This document shows, piece after piece, positions 16,993 through 25,285 of a stretch of DNA of 64,000 bases (position 1 is the stretch's first letter; each line of letters begins with the position of its first letter). A model generated the notes under the pieces. It searched no databases, was not told where the DNA came from, and worked only from the letters and a program-made list of their open reading frames with translations. This DNA comes from JAXGMQ01 sp040768585. Lineage in GTDB: Bacteria; Caldisericota; Caldisericia; JAAYUI01. The stretch is taken from positions 806,001-870,000 of the forward strand of contig JAXGMQ010000001.1 of the NCBI GenBank assembly GCA_040768585.1, written 5' to 3'. A program made the position numbers and the translations under genes.

Positions 16993-18698
16993 TGACTTAT
17001 GTCGTAGGTGACCAAAATAGTTATTTTTCTCTCTTCCCCATTCCAATCAATCTCACCACCAAGTGTGTCCTGGGCGATAAACCTCAGAGGAACCAATGTT
17101 GTTGAATTCTGGATAAAAGGCGCTGCATCAAGCTTTACAAGTTTGCCATCGATGAACGCTGTATCCTGATCGATAACAACGATGCAAGTGTGCTTTGGAC
17201 CATTGACTGTAACCGAGCGAGTCTCCCCATCCCACAACACCTCTGCTCTCAGGGACTCTGAAACAAACCTTACGGGCACAAAGGTGCGACCATTTTTGAT
17301 GACAGGGGGAACCTGCAGGAAGGTCATCTTACCATTGATGTAGGCCTTCGGCTCGTCAATCCACATAACAACGGATACTGTTTCCTGGGCGACATATTGA
17401 ATGGTCTTTGTCCAGGATGTGGTGTTGCCTGCGGCATCGGTTGCCACAAGCTCAAGCTTGTTCTCACCAGCAACAATCGGAAGTGAGACTGTGAATTCTC
17501 CGCTTTCTCCAACCTTTACAGACTTACCGCCCGTTTTTATGGTACATCCTGGCTCAGCAAATCCTTTTAGAACAAGTGGATTTGTGTGTACAACCTCCCC
17601 TGGGTCATCAACTTTTAGAACCGGCACCATAGAGTCGAGGTAGACCGTCACAATTTTCTCTGTAATTCTTCCAGTTTTGCCCTTCGCTGAAATCACAATG
17701 TTATTCTCACCCTCAAGCAACATCATCTCATACTCAAAAGAGCCATCTGTGGCAATCTCTCTTGGCATCCTGTTTATCTTGAGTGTGGCATCAGAGTTGG
17801 TTCTACCCTTTACCACAATGTTTGACTGATTTGTTATCATCCCGTCCTTTGGGGAGTCAATAGTCAAATCAGGAGGGAAGTCCTGTTCTATTTGTTTCTC
17901 CTGAAGATAGAAAATACAGATAACGTCTTTTGAGCCACCATTTGTATAGATTGAGAGTCTACCCTTGTGGGTCTTATTCATCATCAGACCCTCTCCAGGA
18001 CACACAGTGATATTGATGTCAATATCTTCACTCTCGAACTTGATTGGCTCCGCCTCAATCCAGAAATTCTGACTCTCGGTAGTGCCCTTGAGTCCCTCTT
18101 TGCCCATGTTATATGCGTTGACAGATAACGTCTTGCACTCGCCCAGTTTGAGTGTTCCAAAATCCAACTCAACCGGTTTCACAACGAGTTCTGGTTTTGT
18201 CGGCGGTGATGTGACTATAACCGACGCATTCTCGCCCTCAAGCTCAATTTCTTCAAAATTCCTTTTTCTAGCCTCAATCTTTTCAATTTTTATAGGGGAG
18301 TTTCCGCTTGCCATGATGCCCTTGAACTTGATGGTGCAAATGGTCGCAGGGCCTGTTGGGAGATCTGTTTTTCCGTCAACATTTGAGACGGTTATCATAA
18401 GTCTACCAGACGATGGTTTGGCAAAATGTTTGACTGGTTCAACATCCTTTGAGATGAAGGAGCCCCACTCATGGTCTTCAAAGAAAAGAATCGCTGATTC
18501 GTATTTAATCTCAAACGACAGGGCATAGACCTCACTAAGATCTTTTGCTCTGATGTCGACTTTCAGCAGTTCACCCTTGAGAACTGACTCACTTGCCGGA
18601 TTGACCGTTATCTTGCCCACCTCTGCTGACTTTGTGACAGAGACAAAGGCCAGGGTCAAAACCAAAACCAACGCAAAAGAGACGCATTTTTTCAACAT
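16989..18698 (-). CDS. Secreted cohesin-like / Ig-like / stalk-domain protein
   Basis: A 569-residue exported protein with a signal peptide (residues 1-24). About 28-165 is a cohesin-type beta sandwich (VNPASESVLKGELLKVDIRA, YALSFEIKYES, then GPATICTIKFKG). About 170-270 is an Ig-like region. Two repeats resembling bacterial Ig/glucodextranase-B modules follow (LTIDSPKDGMITNQSNIVVK at about 275 and the LVLKGFAEPGCTIKT repeat near 365). The last 120 residues are a stalk domain (GRTFVPVRFVSESLRAEVLW; STTLVPLRFIAQDTLGGEID). No dockerin is visible in the window, so the cohesin fold probably does not mean a cellulosome. It starts 7 bp inside the end of the HAD gene, so the two are translationally coupled. 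Confidence 0.8.
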   Translation of the reverse strand: MLKKCVSFALVLVLTLAFVSVTKSAEVGKITVNPASESVLKGELLKVDIRAKDLSEVYALSFEIKYESAILFFEDHEWGSFISKDVEPVKHFAKPSSGRLMITVSNVDGKTDLPTGPATICTIKFKGIMASGNSPIKIEKIEARKRNFEEIELEGENASVIVTSPPTKPELVVKPVELDFGTLKLGECKTLSVNAYNMGKEGLKGTTESQNFWIEAEPIKFESEDIDINITVCPGEGLMMNKTHKGRLSIYTNGGSKDVICIFYLQEKQIEQDFPPDLTIDSPKDGMITNQSNIVVKGRTNSDATLKINRMPREIATDGSFEYEMMLLEGENNIVISAKGKTGRITEKIVTVYLDSMVPVLKVDDPGEVVHTNPLVLKGFAEPGCTIKTGGKSVKVGESGEFTVSLPIVAGENKLELVATDAAGNTTSWTKTIQYVAQETVSVVMWIDEPKAYINGKMTFLQVPPVIKNGRTFVPVRFVSESLRAEVLWDGETRSVTVNGPKHTCIVVIDQDTAFIDGKLVKLDAAPFIQNSTTLVPLRFIAQDTLGGEIDWNGEERKITILVTYDISQ

Positions 18699-19495
18699 AC
18701 CATCAACCTTTCGAGTACAACAGCCACGCCATCCTCAACATTTGAGGGCGCTATGGCCTTGGCGCGATTTTTGACCTCGCTTGACGCATTGCCCATCGCA
18801 AAAGACATGCCGCACACCTCAAACGCCGAGATATCGTTCTCCTGATCACCAAACGCCACCGTGTGCTTGAGGTCAAAACCACAGCAATCAGCGACCATAG
18901 AGAGCGCCAGTCCCTTCGAGACGCCAACCGCTCCACACTCTAGGAATGTAGACCAGGAACGAACAAAATCAAGCTTGCCATCGAATTCGCCCTTCAAAGA
19001 ACAATACAACTCTTCAACTATATTGGTTTCTGCAAGGATGAATATCCTAATGGGGTCAATATCAGATTGCTCAAGGTGAGTAACCAAATCCGGCACATAG
19101 ATTGATTTCATTGACGTTCTTCTCTCATATGCCCTGAGAGATTCGTTTATCATGTCAATGTGGAAGATATCATTGATGTAAGCGCCGATAAGGTCTGACC
19201 TGCCTCGAACGCTTTTTATCACATCAACAGCATATTCTCTCTGCATCGTTTTGTGGAAGCAAGGGGTATTCTCGGAAGAGTGTTGAATCAATGAGCCTGA
19301 GTAGGCAATGATTGGGCAATCGAAGCCAAGTTGCGCGGCATAAGGCAGAATCGAACCATAGCGCCTTCCTGAGGCGAGGATGACCTGTCGCCCAGACTCA
19401 CGAAAACGCCTCACACTGTCGAGGTTTCTCTGTGAGATTGATTTTTCATCGTCAAGAAGGGTGCCATCAAGGTCAAGGCAGACGGCCTCAATCAT
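18692..19495 (-). CDS. HAD-superfamily Cof-type phosphatase
   Basis: A 267-residue HAD hydrolase with type IIB cap. Motif I is CLDLDGTLLDD (nucleophile Asp8, acid Asp10), motif II ILASGRR, motif III the Lys of VGVSKGLALSM and motif IV AFGDQENDISAF with the Mg-binding Asp pair. Length is normal for the Cof/YbiV family, which dephosphorylates sugar phosphates and similar metabolites. The product is cytoplasmic. It overlaps the end of the AI-2E-family gene by 8 bp and the start of the cohesin/stalk gene by 7 bp. The exact substrate cannot be read from sequence. Confidence 0.88.
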   Translation of the reverse strand: MIEAVCLDLDGTLLDDEKSISQRNLDSVRRFRESGRQVILASGRRYGSILPYAAQLGFDCPIIAYSGSLIQHSSENTPCFHKTMQREYAVDVIKSVRGRSDLIGAYINDIFHIDMINESLRAYERRTSMKSIYVPDLVTHLEQSDIDPIRIFILAETNIVEELYCSLKGEFDGKLDFVRSWSTFLECGAVGVSKGLALSMVADCCGFDLKHTVAFGDQENDISAFEVCGMSFAMGNASSEVKNRAKAIAPSNVEDGVAVVLERLMVC

Positions 19496-20888
19496 TTTCC
19501 GTCTTTTTCCTTGTGAATGGTTTTCTCAGCCTCTTCAAAAGAGCTGAGTTCTGAACTGATGGAACAGAGGAAGAGTACGAGTCAATTGCAATGCCAAACC
19601 TTGAGAACACGTTGCCCTCTTTGACAAACTTCTCAATCACAGCCTTAATAAAGACAAGGAACGGGATAGCAAGGAGTATTGCAAGAGGCCCAAAGAGCAT
19701 CGTGATGGAGAACATCACAAACAACACCACGAGTGGGTGTGTTTGCGTGGTTTTTGCAAACAGAGGGGTGGCAACCGTCTGGGCTATTCCCTGTTCTATG
19801 ACGATGAAACCGATTGCAAACCACGCCACAGTCCAGAATGATCCGGTTGAGACGGCGGTTGCGATGGCAAGCAAAAGCCCTATCGAGAACGAGAATATCG
19901 GGCCAACGTATGGCACCATCTCACCAAGAGCAACTATTATTCCAATGATAAGCGCTGATGGCAAACCCAGGATTGCGCAAAATACCCCGACTAGGGTGCC
20001 GGTCGTAAGCGATAGAAGCGACTGCGCTCTGACATACGCCCAAATCTTTTCATACACATTGGCAAAAACTCCCTTGATTGTCTTACCAGTCTGCGATGAA
20101 AAGAGTGAGAATAAAGCGGCATTGACCAGATCCCAATCAAGCAACAAAAACGTCGCAATGATAAGGATGATAAACATCTGGAACACGAGCCCGGCAACAG
20201 TTGCCGCAAAGTCGACAATGCCTGATATTAGGGTAGAGGCGAAGCCGGATATCCACTGAGTGAGATTGTCGATGGCTGAGTCGATTGCATCGGTAATCGA
20301 GGTAGCTGGAGAGTAACGAAGCTGCTCGTATTTGAGTCTGTCCAAAACACCGTTCCATTTGACGAGTGTGTCGTTTGCAACTGTCTCCTCAGAGTTTTTT
20401 ATAAGCTTTTCAAGGGACATCGTGGACCCTTCGTAAGCCCTGCTCAAAGCCTTTGTTGCCTCTCCGTTGACAGCCCCTGGCTGAGCCAGCCCGACGATAA
20501 AACCCTCGAGCGAACTCTTCACATCTCCCCACTCTATCTCCTGGATTGTCTGAGTCAGGTCACCAACTTGTTCAACCAGAATCTGAACAGCCGGGAATAC
20601 AATCCAAAACATAATGGTCATCAGGACAAGATAGACTATGACAATCGAGAGAATTCTTGGAAGCTTGAACTTTAGACTCTTGTGTTTGGCAATCTTCAGG
20701 TTGCCCGACGACAAGAAATCGACCATCGGTCGCGTCAAAAACACGATAATGAGGGCAACGACAAGCCAGAAGAAAAGTGACCGTATCTGCCAGAGCCCGA
20801 CGAGGACAAGCCCCACGAGCGCTAGAACAGCTATCCCAATCAACACCTTGAGAAAGCCGTTCAGCTCCTTTTTTGTTATTTCAATCAT
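19488..20888 (-). CDS. AI-2E-family transporter (PerM/YdiK-like)
   Basis: A 466-residue membrane protein of PF01594 with about eight helices. Two lie near the N-terminus (VLIGIAVLALVGLVLVGLW and LFFWLVVALIIVFLTRPMVDFL). A periplasmic-type insert follows at about 115-215. Then comes a C-terminal cluster containing GLPSALIIGIIVALGEMVPYVGPIFS, which is the family signature, and IEQGIAQTVATPLFAKTTQTHPLVVLF. The family name comes from one autoinducer-2 exporter; most members have other roles such as ion/proton exchange or envelope functions. The extended C-terminal tail of about 50 polar residues is longer than usual. It lies 27 bp after the YtxH gene in the same operon. Confidence 0.88.
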   Translation of the reverse strand: MIEITKKELNGFLKVLIGIAVLALVGLVLVGLWQIRSLFFWLVVALIIVFLTRPMVDFLSSGNLKIAKHKSLKFKLPRILSIVIVYLVLMTIMFWIVFPAVQILVEQVGDLTQTIQEIEWGDVKSSLEGFIVGLAQPGAVNGEATKALSRAYEGSTMSLEKLIKNSEETVANDTLVKWNGVLDRLKYEQLRYSPATSITDAIDSAIDNLTQWISGFASTLISGIVDFAATVAGLVFQMFIILIIATFLLLDWDLVNAALFSLFSSQTGKTIKGVFANVYEKIWAYVRAQSLLSLTTGTLVGVFCAILGLPSALIIGIIVALGEMVPYVGPIFSFSIGLLLAIATAVSTGSFWTVAWFAIGFIVIEQGIAQTVATPLFAKTTQTHPLVVLFVMFSITMLFGPLAILLAIPFLVFIKAVIEKFVKEGNVFSRFGIAIDSYSSSVPSVQNSALLKRLRKPFTRKKTEND

Positions 20889-20915
20889 TAGGGTAGTTTA
20901 AAGGTTGACGAGATA

Positions 20916-21161
20916 CTAATGAATCTCCTCTTCGTCAACGATGACCTCAGTTTTCAGTCTCTCGTTGACTGTGTCCTTTACTTTCTCAATGATTTCGTCT
21001 GCGTATTTCTTCGCGACTTTGCCGGCCTCAACAGATTTCTCGATTACGAGTTTCTGTGTCTCCTCACCCTTTGCAGGAGCAAAGAGGACGCCCAGCAAGA
21101 AACCAACTGCGCTGCCAAGAATAACACCAGCGATAAAACCGCCACCATTGCTGTCTGACAT
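20916..21161 (-). CDS. YtxH-domain small membrane protein
   Basis: An 81-residue protein with a glycine-rich membrane helix (GGGFIAGVILGSAVGFLLGVLF, about 6-27), then the Ala-Pro-Lys-Lys-like APAKGEET turn and an amphipathic charged helix. That is the PF12732 (YtxH/gas-vesicle-like) plan, found in envelope stress proteins of unknown mechanism. It sits 11 bp downstream of the DUF948 gene, a pairing often seen in Gram-positive-type genomes, so the two probably act together at the membrane. Confidence 0.78.
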   Translation of the reverse strand: MSDSNGGGFIAGVILGSAVGFLLGVLFAPAKGEETQKLVIEKSVEAGKVAKKYADEIIEKVKDTVNERLKTEVIVDEEEIH

Positions 21162-21172
21162 ATCAAAACCTC

Positions 21173-21532
21173 CTACTTGTTTTTCTTTCTTCCAAAAAGT
21201 CCGCCGACCATCTTGAGACCGCTTATGACAGCTCCAAGATTATTAACAACGGATGAGAGCAACCCAAGAACTCCCTTGACTGCGGGTTCAGCCTCATCCA
21301 CCATCGACACAACTTTCGGCATTATTTCGTCATTTACCCTCTTCGCAGCCTTCTCACCCTCCTTGAGGGTTCGAGTAAGCTGTAGGAGCATAGGGATAAT
21401 ATATATAACCACGACAAGAGCACACACCCCAAGAAGGCCAATGAGAACCCACAATACTATCTCAAGGCTTCTCATCTGCTCAACCTGTCCGTTCAATGCA
21501 TCCACCAAAGGATTAAACAAAGAAGTATCCAT
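21173..21532 (-). CDS. DUF948-like membrane protein
   Basis: A 119-residue protein with one strong membrane helix (IVLWVLIGLLGVCALVVVIYII, about 25-46) followed by a long helical stretch (LTRTLKEGEKAAKRVNDEIMP), as in DUF948 proteins, which usually accompany YtxH proteins. The tail ends in basic GLFGRKKNK. The ATG at 21532 follows GAGGAGG; an ATG at 21559 would run into the 3' end of the upstream small RNA and lacks a ribosome site. It is the first gene of an eight-gene minus-strand operon reaching to 12867. Confidence 0.7.
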   Translation of the reverse strand: MDTSLFNPLVDALNGQVEQMRSLEIVLWVLIGLLGVCALVVVIYIIPMLLQLTRTLKEGEKAAKRVNDEIMPKVVSMVDEAEPAVKGVLGLLSSVVNNLGAVISGLKMVGGLFGRKKNK

Positions 21533-21542
21533 AAGCCTCCTC

Positions 21543-21742
21543 AAAAATATGCCCCACAACTGCCGTGAGCCCTAGAGGTTTGCTGCACCTCTACCCAAGT
21601 GGGCCCAGCCTTTCTTGTAAGCTCACGAGCTTCTTTGGCAGCTGGTGCCTTCAGAAAGCGCAATCGCTCCAAGGTTGCCAAAGCCCTATAGTTTACATAT
21701 AGGCAGTAAACTTATGGTCTTACACGAACACCGCAGGGCATA
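21543..21742 (-). ncRNA. ssrS: 6S-like small RNA
   Basis: A stand-alone RNA of about 195-200 nt is predicted on the minus strand. A consensus promoter (21747-21775) fires it near 21740 and five U's (21547-21543) end it. The two ends pair: 21742-21730 with 21548-21560 gives 13 bp including G-U pairs, then a 2x2 internal loop, then 5 bp (21727-21723 with 21563-21567). The 5' segment CCCUGCGGUGUUCGUG and its opposite strand follow the layout of the closing stem of 6S RNA (compare GAUGUUCGC in E. coli, from memory). Inside, 21683-21676 pairs with 21640-21633, and a 7-bp hairpin forms from TAGAGGT/ACCTCTA. 6S RNA binds sigma70 RNA polymerase as a promoter mimic. The family call is inference; no covariance search was possible. 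Confidence 0.6.
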
Positions 21743-21746
21743 GAGG

Positions 21747-21775
21747 ATTATAGTTTCCAAATCAGAGAGTTTCAA
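21747..21775 (-). promoter_or_regulatory. Promoter of the 6S-like RNA
   Basis: On the minus strand TTGAAA (21770-21775), a 17-nt spacer and a perfect TATAAT (21747-21752). The expected start point, about 21740, coincides with the 5' end of the terminal stem of the RNA. Confidence 0.7.
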
Positions 21776-21802
21776 GCTTGAGGGGAATTTTTCTTTTTAA
21801 AA

Positions 21803-22321
21803 TCACACAAAAAGGAGTATAAAAAACCTCGAAAGTCCAAGCAGGAGAAATGTTATAACGAGTATGAGAATCCAATCTGGTGTTTTTCCCCAAACGAGAC
21901 CTTTTGTAACAAGTGTCGCTGAGGGCATTCTCTTTGGCAAAAGCGACAGGAACGCATCACCATTTTCTGTTTGCGAGAGGGGAATCGAAACGGTGGGCGC
22001 GTCTCCCCATTTTGTGTAGAGGTTGACGTACCACCCTCCAAAAGAACAGGAGTCCTGAAGCTCAAGGAGTGTTACCTCGGAGTTGTGAACCTGATTATCG
22101 AGCATGAGGAGCGAATCCTCACTCAACGCCATGAGCATCCTCGGTCGAGGCAACAGAGAAACAAGAGGATATATGACAGCAACAGAAACAATCGCAAGGA
22201 TTATTACGAGATAAGTATTAACAAATCCGATGGGGAGCCAAAAAAGAAAGGAGGATGGCAAAAGCGTCAACACCCAAGCCCACACCTTCGGAAGTCCAGG
22301 AATTGTCTGAATTGATGTCAT
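21803..22321 (-). CDS. Small membrane protein of unknown function (PH-like)
   Basis: A 172-residue protein with two N-terminal membrane helices (VWAWVLTLLPSSFLFWLP and TYLVIILAIVSVAVIYPLV), a soluble beta-rich middle (about 65-140) and a C-terminal helix (DWILILVITFLLLGLSRFF). This plan, helices flanking a small PH-like domain, matches the neighbouring protein at 22344, suggesting the two are related or partners. I do not recognise a named family. The ATG at 22321 follows GGGGTGAAG; the gene begins 22 bp after its neighbour ends. Confidence 0.6.
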   Translation of the reverse strand: MTSIQTIPGLPKVWAWVLTLLPSSFLFWLPIGFVNTYLVIILAIVSVAVIYPLVSLLPRPRMLMALSEDSLLMLDNQVHNSEVTLLELQDSCSFGGWYVNLYTKWGDAPTVSIPLSQTENGDAFLSLLPKRMPSATLVTKGLVWGKTPDWILILVITFLLLGLSRFFILLFV

Positions 22322-22343
22322 GACTTCACCCCAACAGAGTTCA

Positions 22344-22916
22344 TCAGAAGAAAATTCTCCAAACAATCATCCACACCAGCGCAATCGACATGAAGACAAG
22401 TCCCCAATCGAGGAAATGATAATTGGCATATGTTTCCACAAACGGCACGCCAGGAAGTGTCTCTCTCAAGTCATCTATCAGTTTGTCCGGTTCCTGCAAC
22501 TCATCCAGAGCCGCAAACGCCACAGGCGCTATGGAACTTGTGAAAAGCTGAATCTCTTTGCCAAAAAGACCCGGACGGTTTACCAACCTGATTCGGGTAA
22601 TATCCTCGTTTTGAATGACCTTGGCGGTAATTTGCACAAATGTCTCACTAACATAAACTCTGGTGATACACATCTTGCCAAACAATCTGGGGACGTAAGT
22701 GCAAATCGCGGCAACTGCCACACATCCGAACGGAACAGCCCAACCAAACTGCAGATCAAAATACTGCTCTGGAAGTATCACAAGAAGGAGTGCAGTGAAT
22801 AAAATCAATGTGTAATACTGGTTTATCCTGTGACCATTCGTTTTTGTTTTGTACTCCCTGATCTCTTGATTATCGCCGCTCACTTGAACGATTATATAAC
22901 TTGACCTTATATCCAT
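22344..22916 (-). CDS. Membrane protein of unknown function (PH-like)
   Basis: Up to 190 residues: two helices (YYTLILFTALLLVILP and WAVPFGCVAVAAICTYVP), a soluble beta-rich region (KMCITRVYVSETFVQITAKV...) and a C-terminal helix (WGLVFMSIALVWMIVWRIFF). It has the same plan as the next gene. The ATG at 22916 has no ribosome site and lies inside a predicted promoter (TTGATG 22914-22919, TATAAT 22891-22896); a GTG at 22883, just 7 nt after the -10 box, would give a leaderless 179-residue protein and may be the real start. Function unknown. Confidence 0.58.
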   Translation of the reverse strand: MDIRSSYIIVQVSGDNQEIREYKTKTNGHRINQYYTLILFTALLLVILPEQYFDLQFGWAVPFGCVAVAAICTYVPRLFGKMCITRVYVSETFVQITAKVIQNEDITRIRLVNRPGLFGKEIQLFTSSIAPVAFAALDELQEPDKLIDDLRETLPGVPFVETYANYHFLDWGLVFMSIALVWMIVWRIFF

Positions 22917-22927
22917 CAAGATATAAT
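22891..22927. promoter_or_regulatory. Overlapping divergent promoters
   Basis: Minus strand: TTGATG (22914-22919), 17-nt spacer, TATAAT (22891-22896), placing a start point beside the GTG at 22883. Plus strand: TTGACC (22901-22906), a short 15-nt spacer, TATAAT (22922-22927), whose -10 overlaps the ATG at 22926, so a GTG at 22938 might be the real plus-strand start. The two promoters share sequence and probably compete. Confidence 0.45.
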
Positions 22928-25139
22928 GATTTCTGACGTGAGAGACACACTGTACGAGCCAAGTATTCCAAGGATTCCAGCGCCTGAGCGGGAACAAAGG
23001 AAAAGAGACCTCCTGAAGTTGCTTCGCTATTTCCTCATTTTCGTGTCGATAATGTGTCTTTTCCTGGTGGTCTGGTTCATTTGGCCAAACAAGCCGTGTG
23101 TCCAGGTCGTAACAGGCGTTGAGTGCGAAGTGTTTCTCAATGGTGAATCAATCGGCGTCGGGTTTGACTTCAAGAAGGACGGACTCCCCGTTGGAGAGCT
23201 TGAAATAAAAGCGGTTCCCGTTGAATCCATACCTTTTAAGTCAGAGGAGATTGAAAGGTTAAGTCTAAAACTCGGTTCCAACGAAACCCTGCACATGCTA
23301 GATGTTGGACAGGTTGAGTTTATCACATATCCCGCCGATGCCAGAATCATAGTCAGCTCAGTCGATGGAGATCTCCTGCTTGGCACAACACCTCACAAAA
23401 CGTGTCTGCCAGCGGGATATTATGAGGTCAACCTAAGGCTGCCTGGATACCCTGAGTATAAGCAGTCAATAATGGTCACGAAGGAAACCAATTTCACATT
23501 TGACAAAGACCTTGAAAACCTCGCTCTCACAAAACAGGGTGCCAAGAGACTCAATAACAATCTGATCATATCAGAACTGAAATCTGACACACACCTTGAG
23601 ATTGACGGTGTTTTGTATGACTCAGCTGGTACGTTTGCGATTGAACCCGGATTTCATAATACCTGCCTAAAGCATGATAACGCCAACATTGTCTGCGCTG
23701 ATGTTATGTACCCATCCGTCGGAAAACCAGTTACGCTCTCATGTCCAGAGAATCTCCCAAGTCCATGTCTCTACTTCGGTGACGGGCTCTACCCAATCCC
23801 AACGGACGCTAGGGACGTTGTCATATCAGAGGATGGCGGAACACTATACCATACCAGTCAATACAACATGATATACGAATTTGTGAATGCTGTTGATCTG
23901 AACTCTGGCAAACTGAAGTGGAGGACGAACATCGTCACAGGTTGGGACTACAGACCAGTAACAATAGCTGATATCAGCGGTGGAAAGGTATATGGGATGG
24001 CCGGTGTTCCGGGGTACTACGACGCAAAACCATTCGTCCTAGACATCGAGAATGGAATCGAGGAAACATTAGAAGATGATGTTGAATCGATTCTTCCTCT
24101 CACCAACAACCAATTTGATTTCGGCGGAGTTGTATGTTGGGCGAATGTGTGGGAGGCTAAGTATTCTGATTATTCTATGAAATCATCCATAGAGGCAGTC
24201 ATAAAAGTTGGTTCAACAAACAAACGTTTCATCAAAAAACTCTCAGCTGGAGAAAGTGCAAAATTCCTGGGTTGCTCCGTTGGAGCAAGTGGCTCGAACA
24301 AACCAATATTTGTTTTCCTTTCAAAAACCACATGGTCACAAAAACTTTTGATCCTAGACCCATTACTTCAATCTCTAGATAATTCCCGTGATCAACCCGA
24401 ATGGAAGGAGATTGGAATCGGTTTTGAGCCCATGGGTGTTATCTTCGACAAGGGATTTGATACTGGTAAATCCTTCATTATCTACTCACCTCAGATGCTC
24501 ATGTCGATTTCCTACCCATCGGGTGCTGTCAGATGGAGACGATACGTGAATATCCCCACAACCAAGCCACCGACACTTGTAAAGGCAAATGGTATTGAGG
24601 TTGTGCTGATGTCCTTCGATAAATCCCCCTTTGAGCTCCAACTGGGAGCGAAAAACGGTGAAGAAATAGTTGTCAGAAGGGAACCCATCACTGAAGAGGA
24701 GACAATAGGTGGGGCACCCGCCGGAAATGGCACATACATCATAGACGGCAAAAAGGTACTTGCTGGCATATGGATGGACGAGACCGGGAAATATGCCCCC
24801 CGATGGGAAAAAACTTTCGAGGATGGTTTCGTGTTCGCCAGTGATTGGGGACCAATTCACGTTACAGGTAACAGGTTCGATGTGCTGGGTTCGCATGGAA
24901 TCGAACCCTTGATAAGCTTTATTGTGCCAGGATTCGAACTCAGAGGAGACTCGCAGGTCTTCACACAGGGGAACCACATCATCGCCAAAGCGGACAGGAG
25001 GATGTGGATAATCGACAAGGACGGGCTACTGAAAGGCTACTTCACAAATGTTGATGGCATCACCATCACTAGAAATGGTGGTTTTGAATCATTTATCCCA
25101 ATCATCGGTGGACAACGGGTAGTGTTGCCATCGCTGTGA
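22926..25139 (+). CDS. Membrane-anchored PEGA / beta-propeller protein
   Basis: A 737-residue protein with one membrane helix near the N-terminus (LLRYFLIFVSIMCLFLVVWFIW, about 33-55) after a basic cytoplasmic segment. About 60-200 contains PEGA-like modules (CEVFLNGESIGVGFDFKKDG; DGDLLLGTTPHKTCLPAGYYEVNLRLPGY), which often bind wall components or act as extracellular spacers. About 280-737 is a propeller-like region with repeats such as VDLNSGKLKWRTNI, but it lacks the terminal stalk domain of its relatives. No enzyme motif is seen. A start at the GTG 22938 is possible from the promoter position. It probably stays in the membrane with the propeller outside. Confidence 0.7.
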   Translation: MISDVRDTLYEPSIPRIPAPEREQRKRDLLKLLRYFLIFVSIMCLFLVVWFIWPNKPCVQVVTGVECEVFLNGESIGVGFDFKKDGLPVGELEIKAVPVESIPFKSEEIERLSLKLGSNETLHMLDVGQVEFITYPADARIIVSSVDGDLLLGTTPHKTCLPAGYYEVNLRLPGYPEYKQSIMVTKETNFTFDKDLENLALTKQGAKRLNNNLIISELKSDTHLEIDGVLYDSAGTFAIEPGFHNTCLKHDNANIVCADVMYPSVGKPVTLSCPENLPSPCLYFGDGLYPIPTDARDVVISEDGGTLYHTSQYNMIYEFVNAVDLNSGKLKWRTNIVTGWDYRPVTIADISGGKVYGMAGVPGYYDAKPFVLDIENGIEETLEDDVESILPLTNNQFDFGGVVCWANVWEAKYSDYSMKSSIEAVIKVGSTNKRFIKKLSAGESAKFLGCSVGASGSNKPIFVFLSKTTWSQKLLILDPLLQSLDNSRDQPEWKEIGIGFEPMGVIFDKGFDTGKSFIIYSPQMLMSISYPSGAVRWRRYVNIPTTKPPTLVKANGIEVVLMSFDKSPFELQLGAKNGEEIVVRREPITEEETIGGAPAGNGTYIIDGKKVLAGIWMDETGKYAPRWEKTFEDGFVFASDWGPIHVTGNRFDVLGSHGIEPLISFIVPGFELRGDSQVFTQGNHIIAKADRRMWIIDKDGLLKGYFTNVDGITITRNGGFESFIPIIGGQRVVLPSL

Positions 25140-25247
25140 TGGGGTTTTCTTTTTGTCGCTGGCCGCCCTGTCAGACAGATTGATGTTGCAGCTTCAAATT
25201 TAAGCGCTGCTAATCTGTGATTTTCCAAAATTATGTGGGCAAAAATA

Positions 25248-25276
25248 TTGCAAAAACGAATGGATATCAATAGAAT
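25248..25276 (+). promoter_or_regulatory. Promoter of the 25286 gene (leaderless type)
   Basis: TTGCAA (25248-25253), a 17-nt spacer and TAGAAT (25271-25276); 9 nt then separate the -10 box from the ATG. No Shine-Dalgarno is present. Confidence 0.5.
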
Positions 25277-25285
25277 GGTTGTCAA

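Noticed and set aside
16989..18698. Cohesin-like domain considered as evidence for a cellulosome
   Set aside because: No dockerin, glycoside hydrolase or carbohydrate-degradation gene is visible, and cohesin-fold modules also occur in unrelated surface proteins.
19488..20888. AI-2E-family gene considered as proof of quorum sensing together with the acylase
   Set aside because: The family name is misleading and most members do not carry autoinducer-2; no LuxS or LuxI gene is present. Kept only as a weak hypothesis.
21560..21700. A 45-codon frame in the 6S-like RNA region, and the idea of a riboswitch leader for the DUF948 operon
   Set aside because: The frame has only weak TTG starts without a ribosome site. 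The terminal pairing and U-tract fit a stand-alone RNA better than a leader, and I recognised no riboswitch core.
22916..22997. Upstream extension of the membrane protein start at 22997
   Set aside because: The extension overlaps the divergent gene start and promoter and encodes an atypical Trp/Arg-rich stretch without a ribosome site.
24885..24925. A GGTTCG...CGAACC stretch resembling a tRNA arm
   Set aside because: It lies within the continuous PEGA/propeller coding frame and no cloverleaf can be completed around it.
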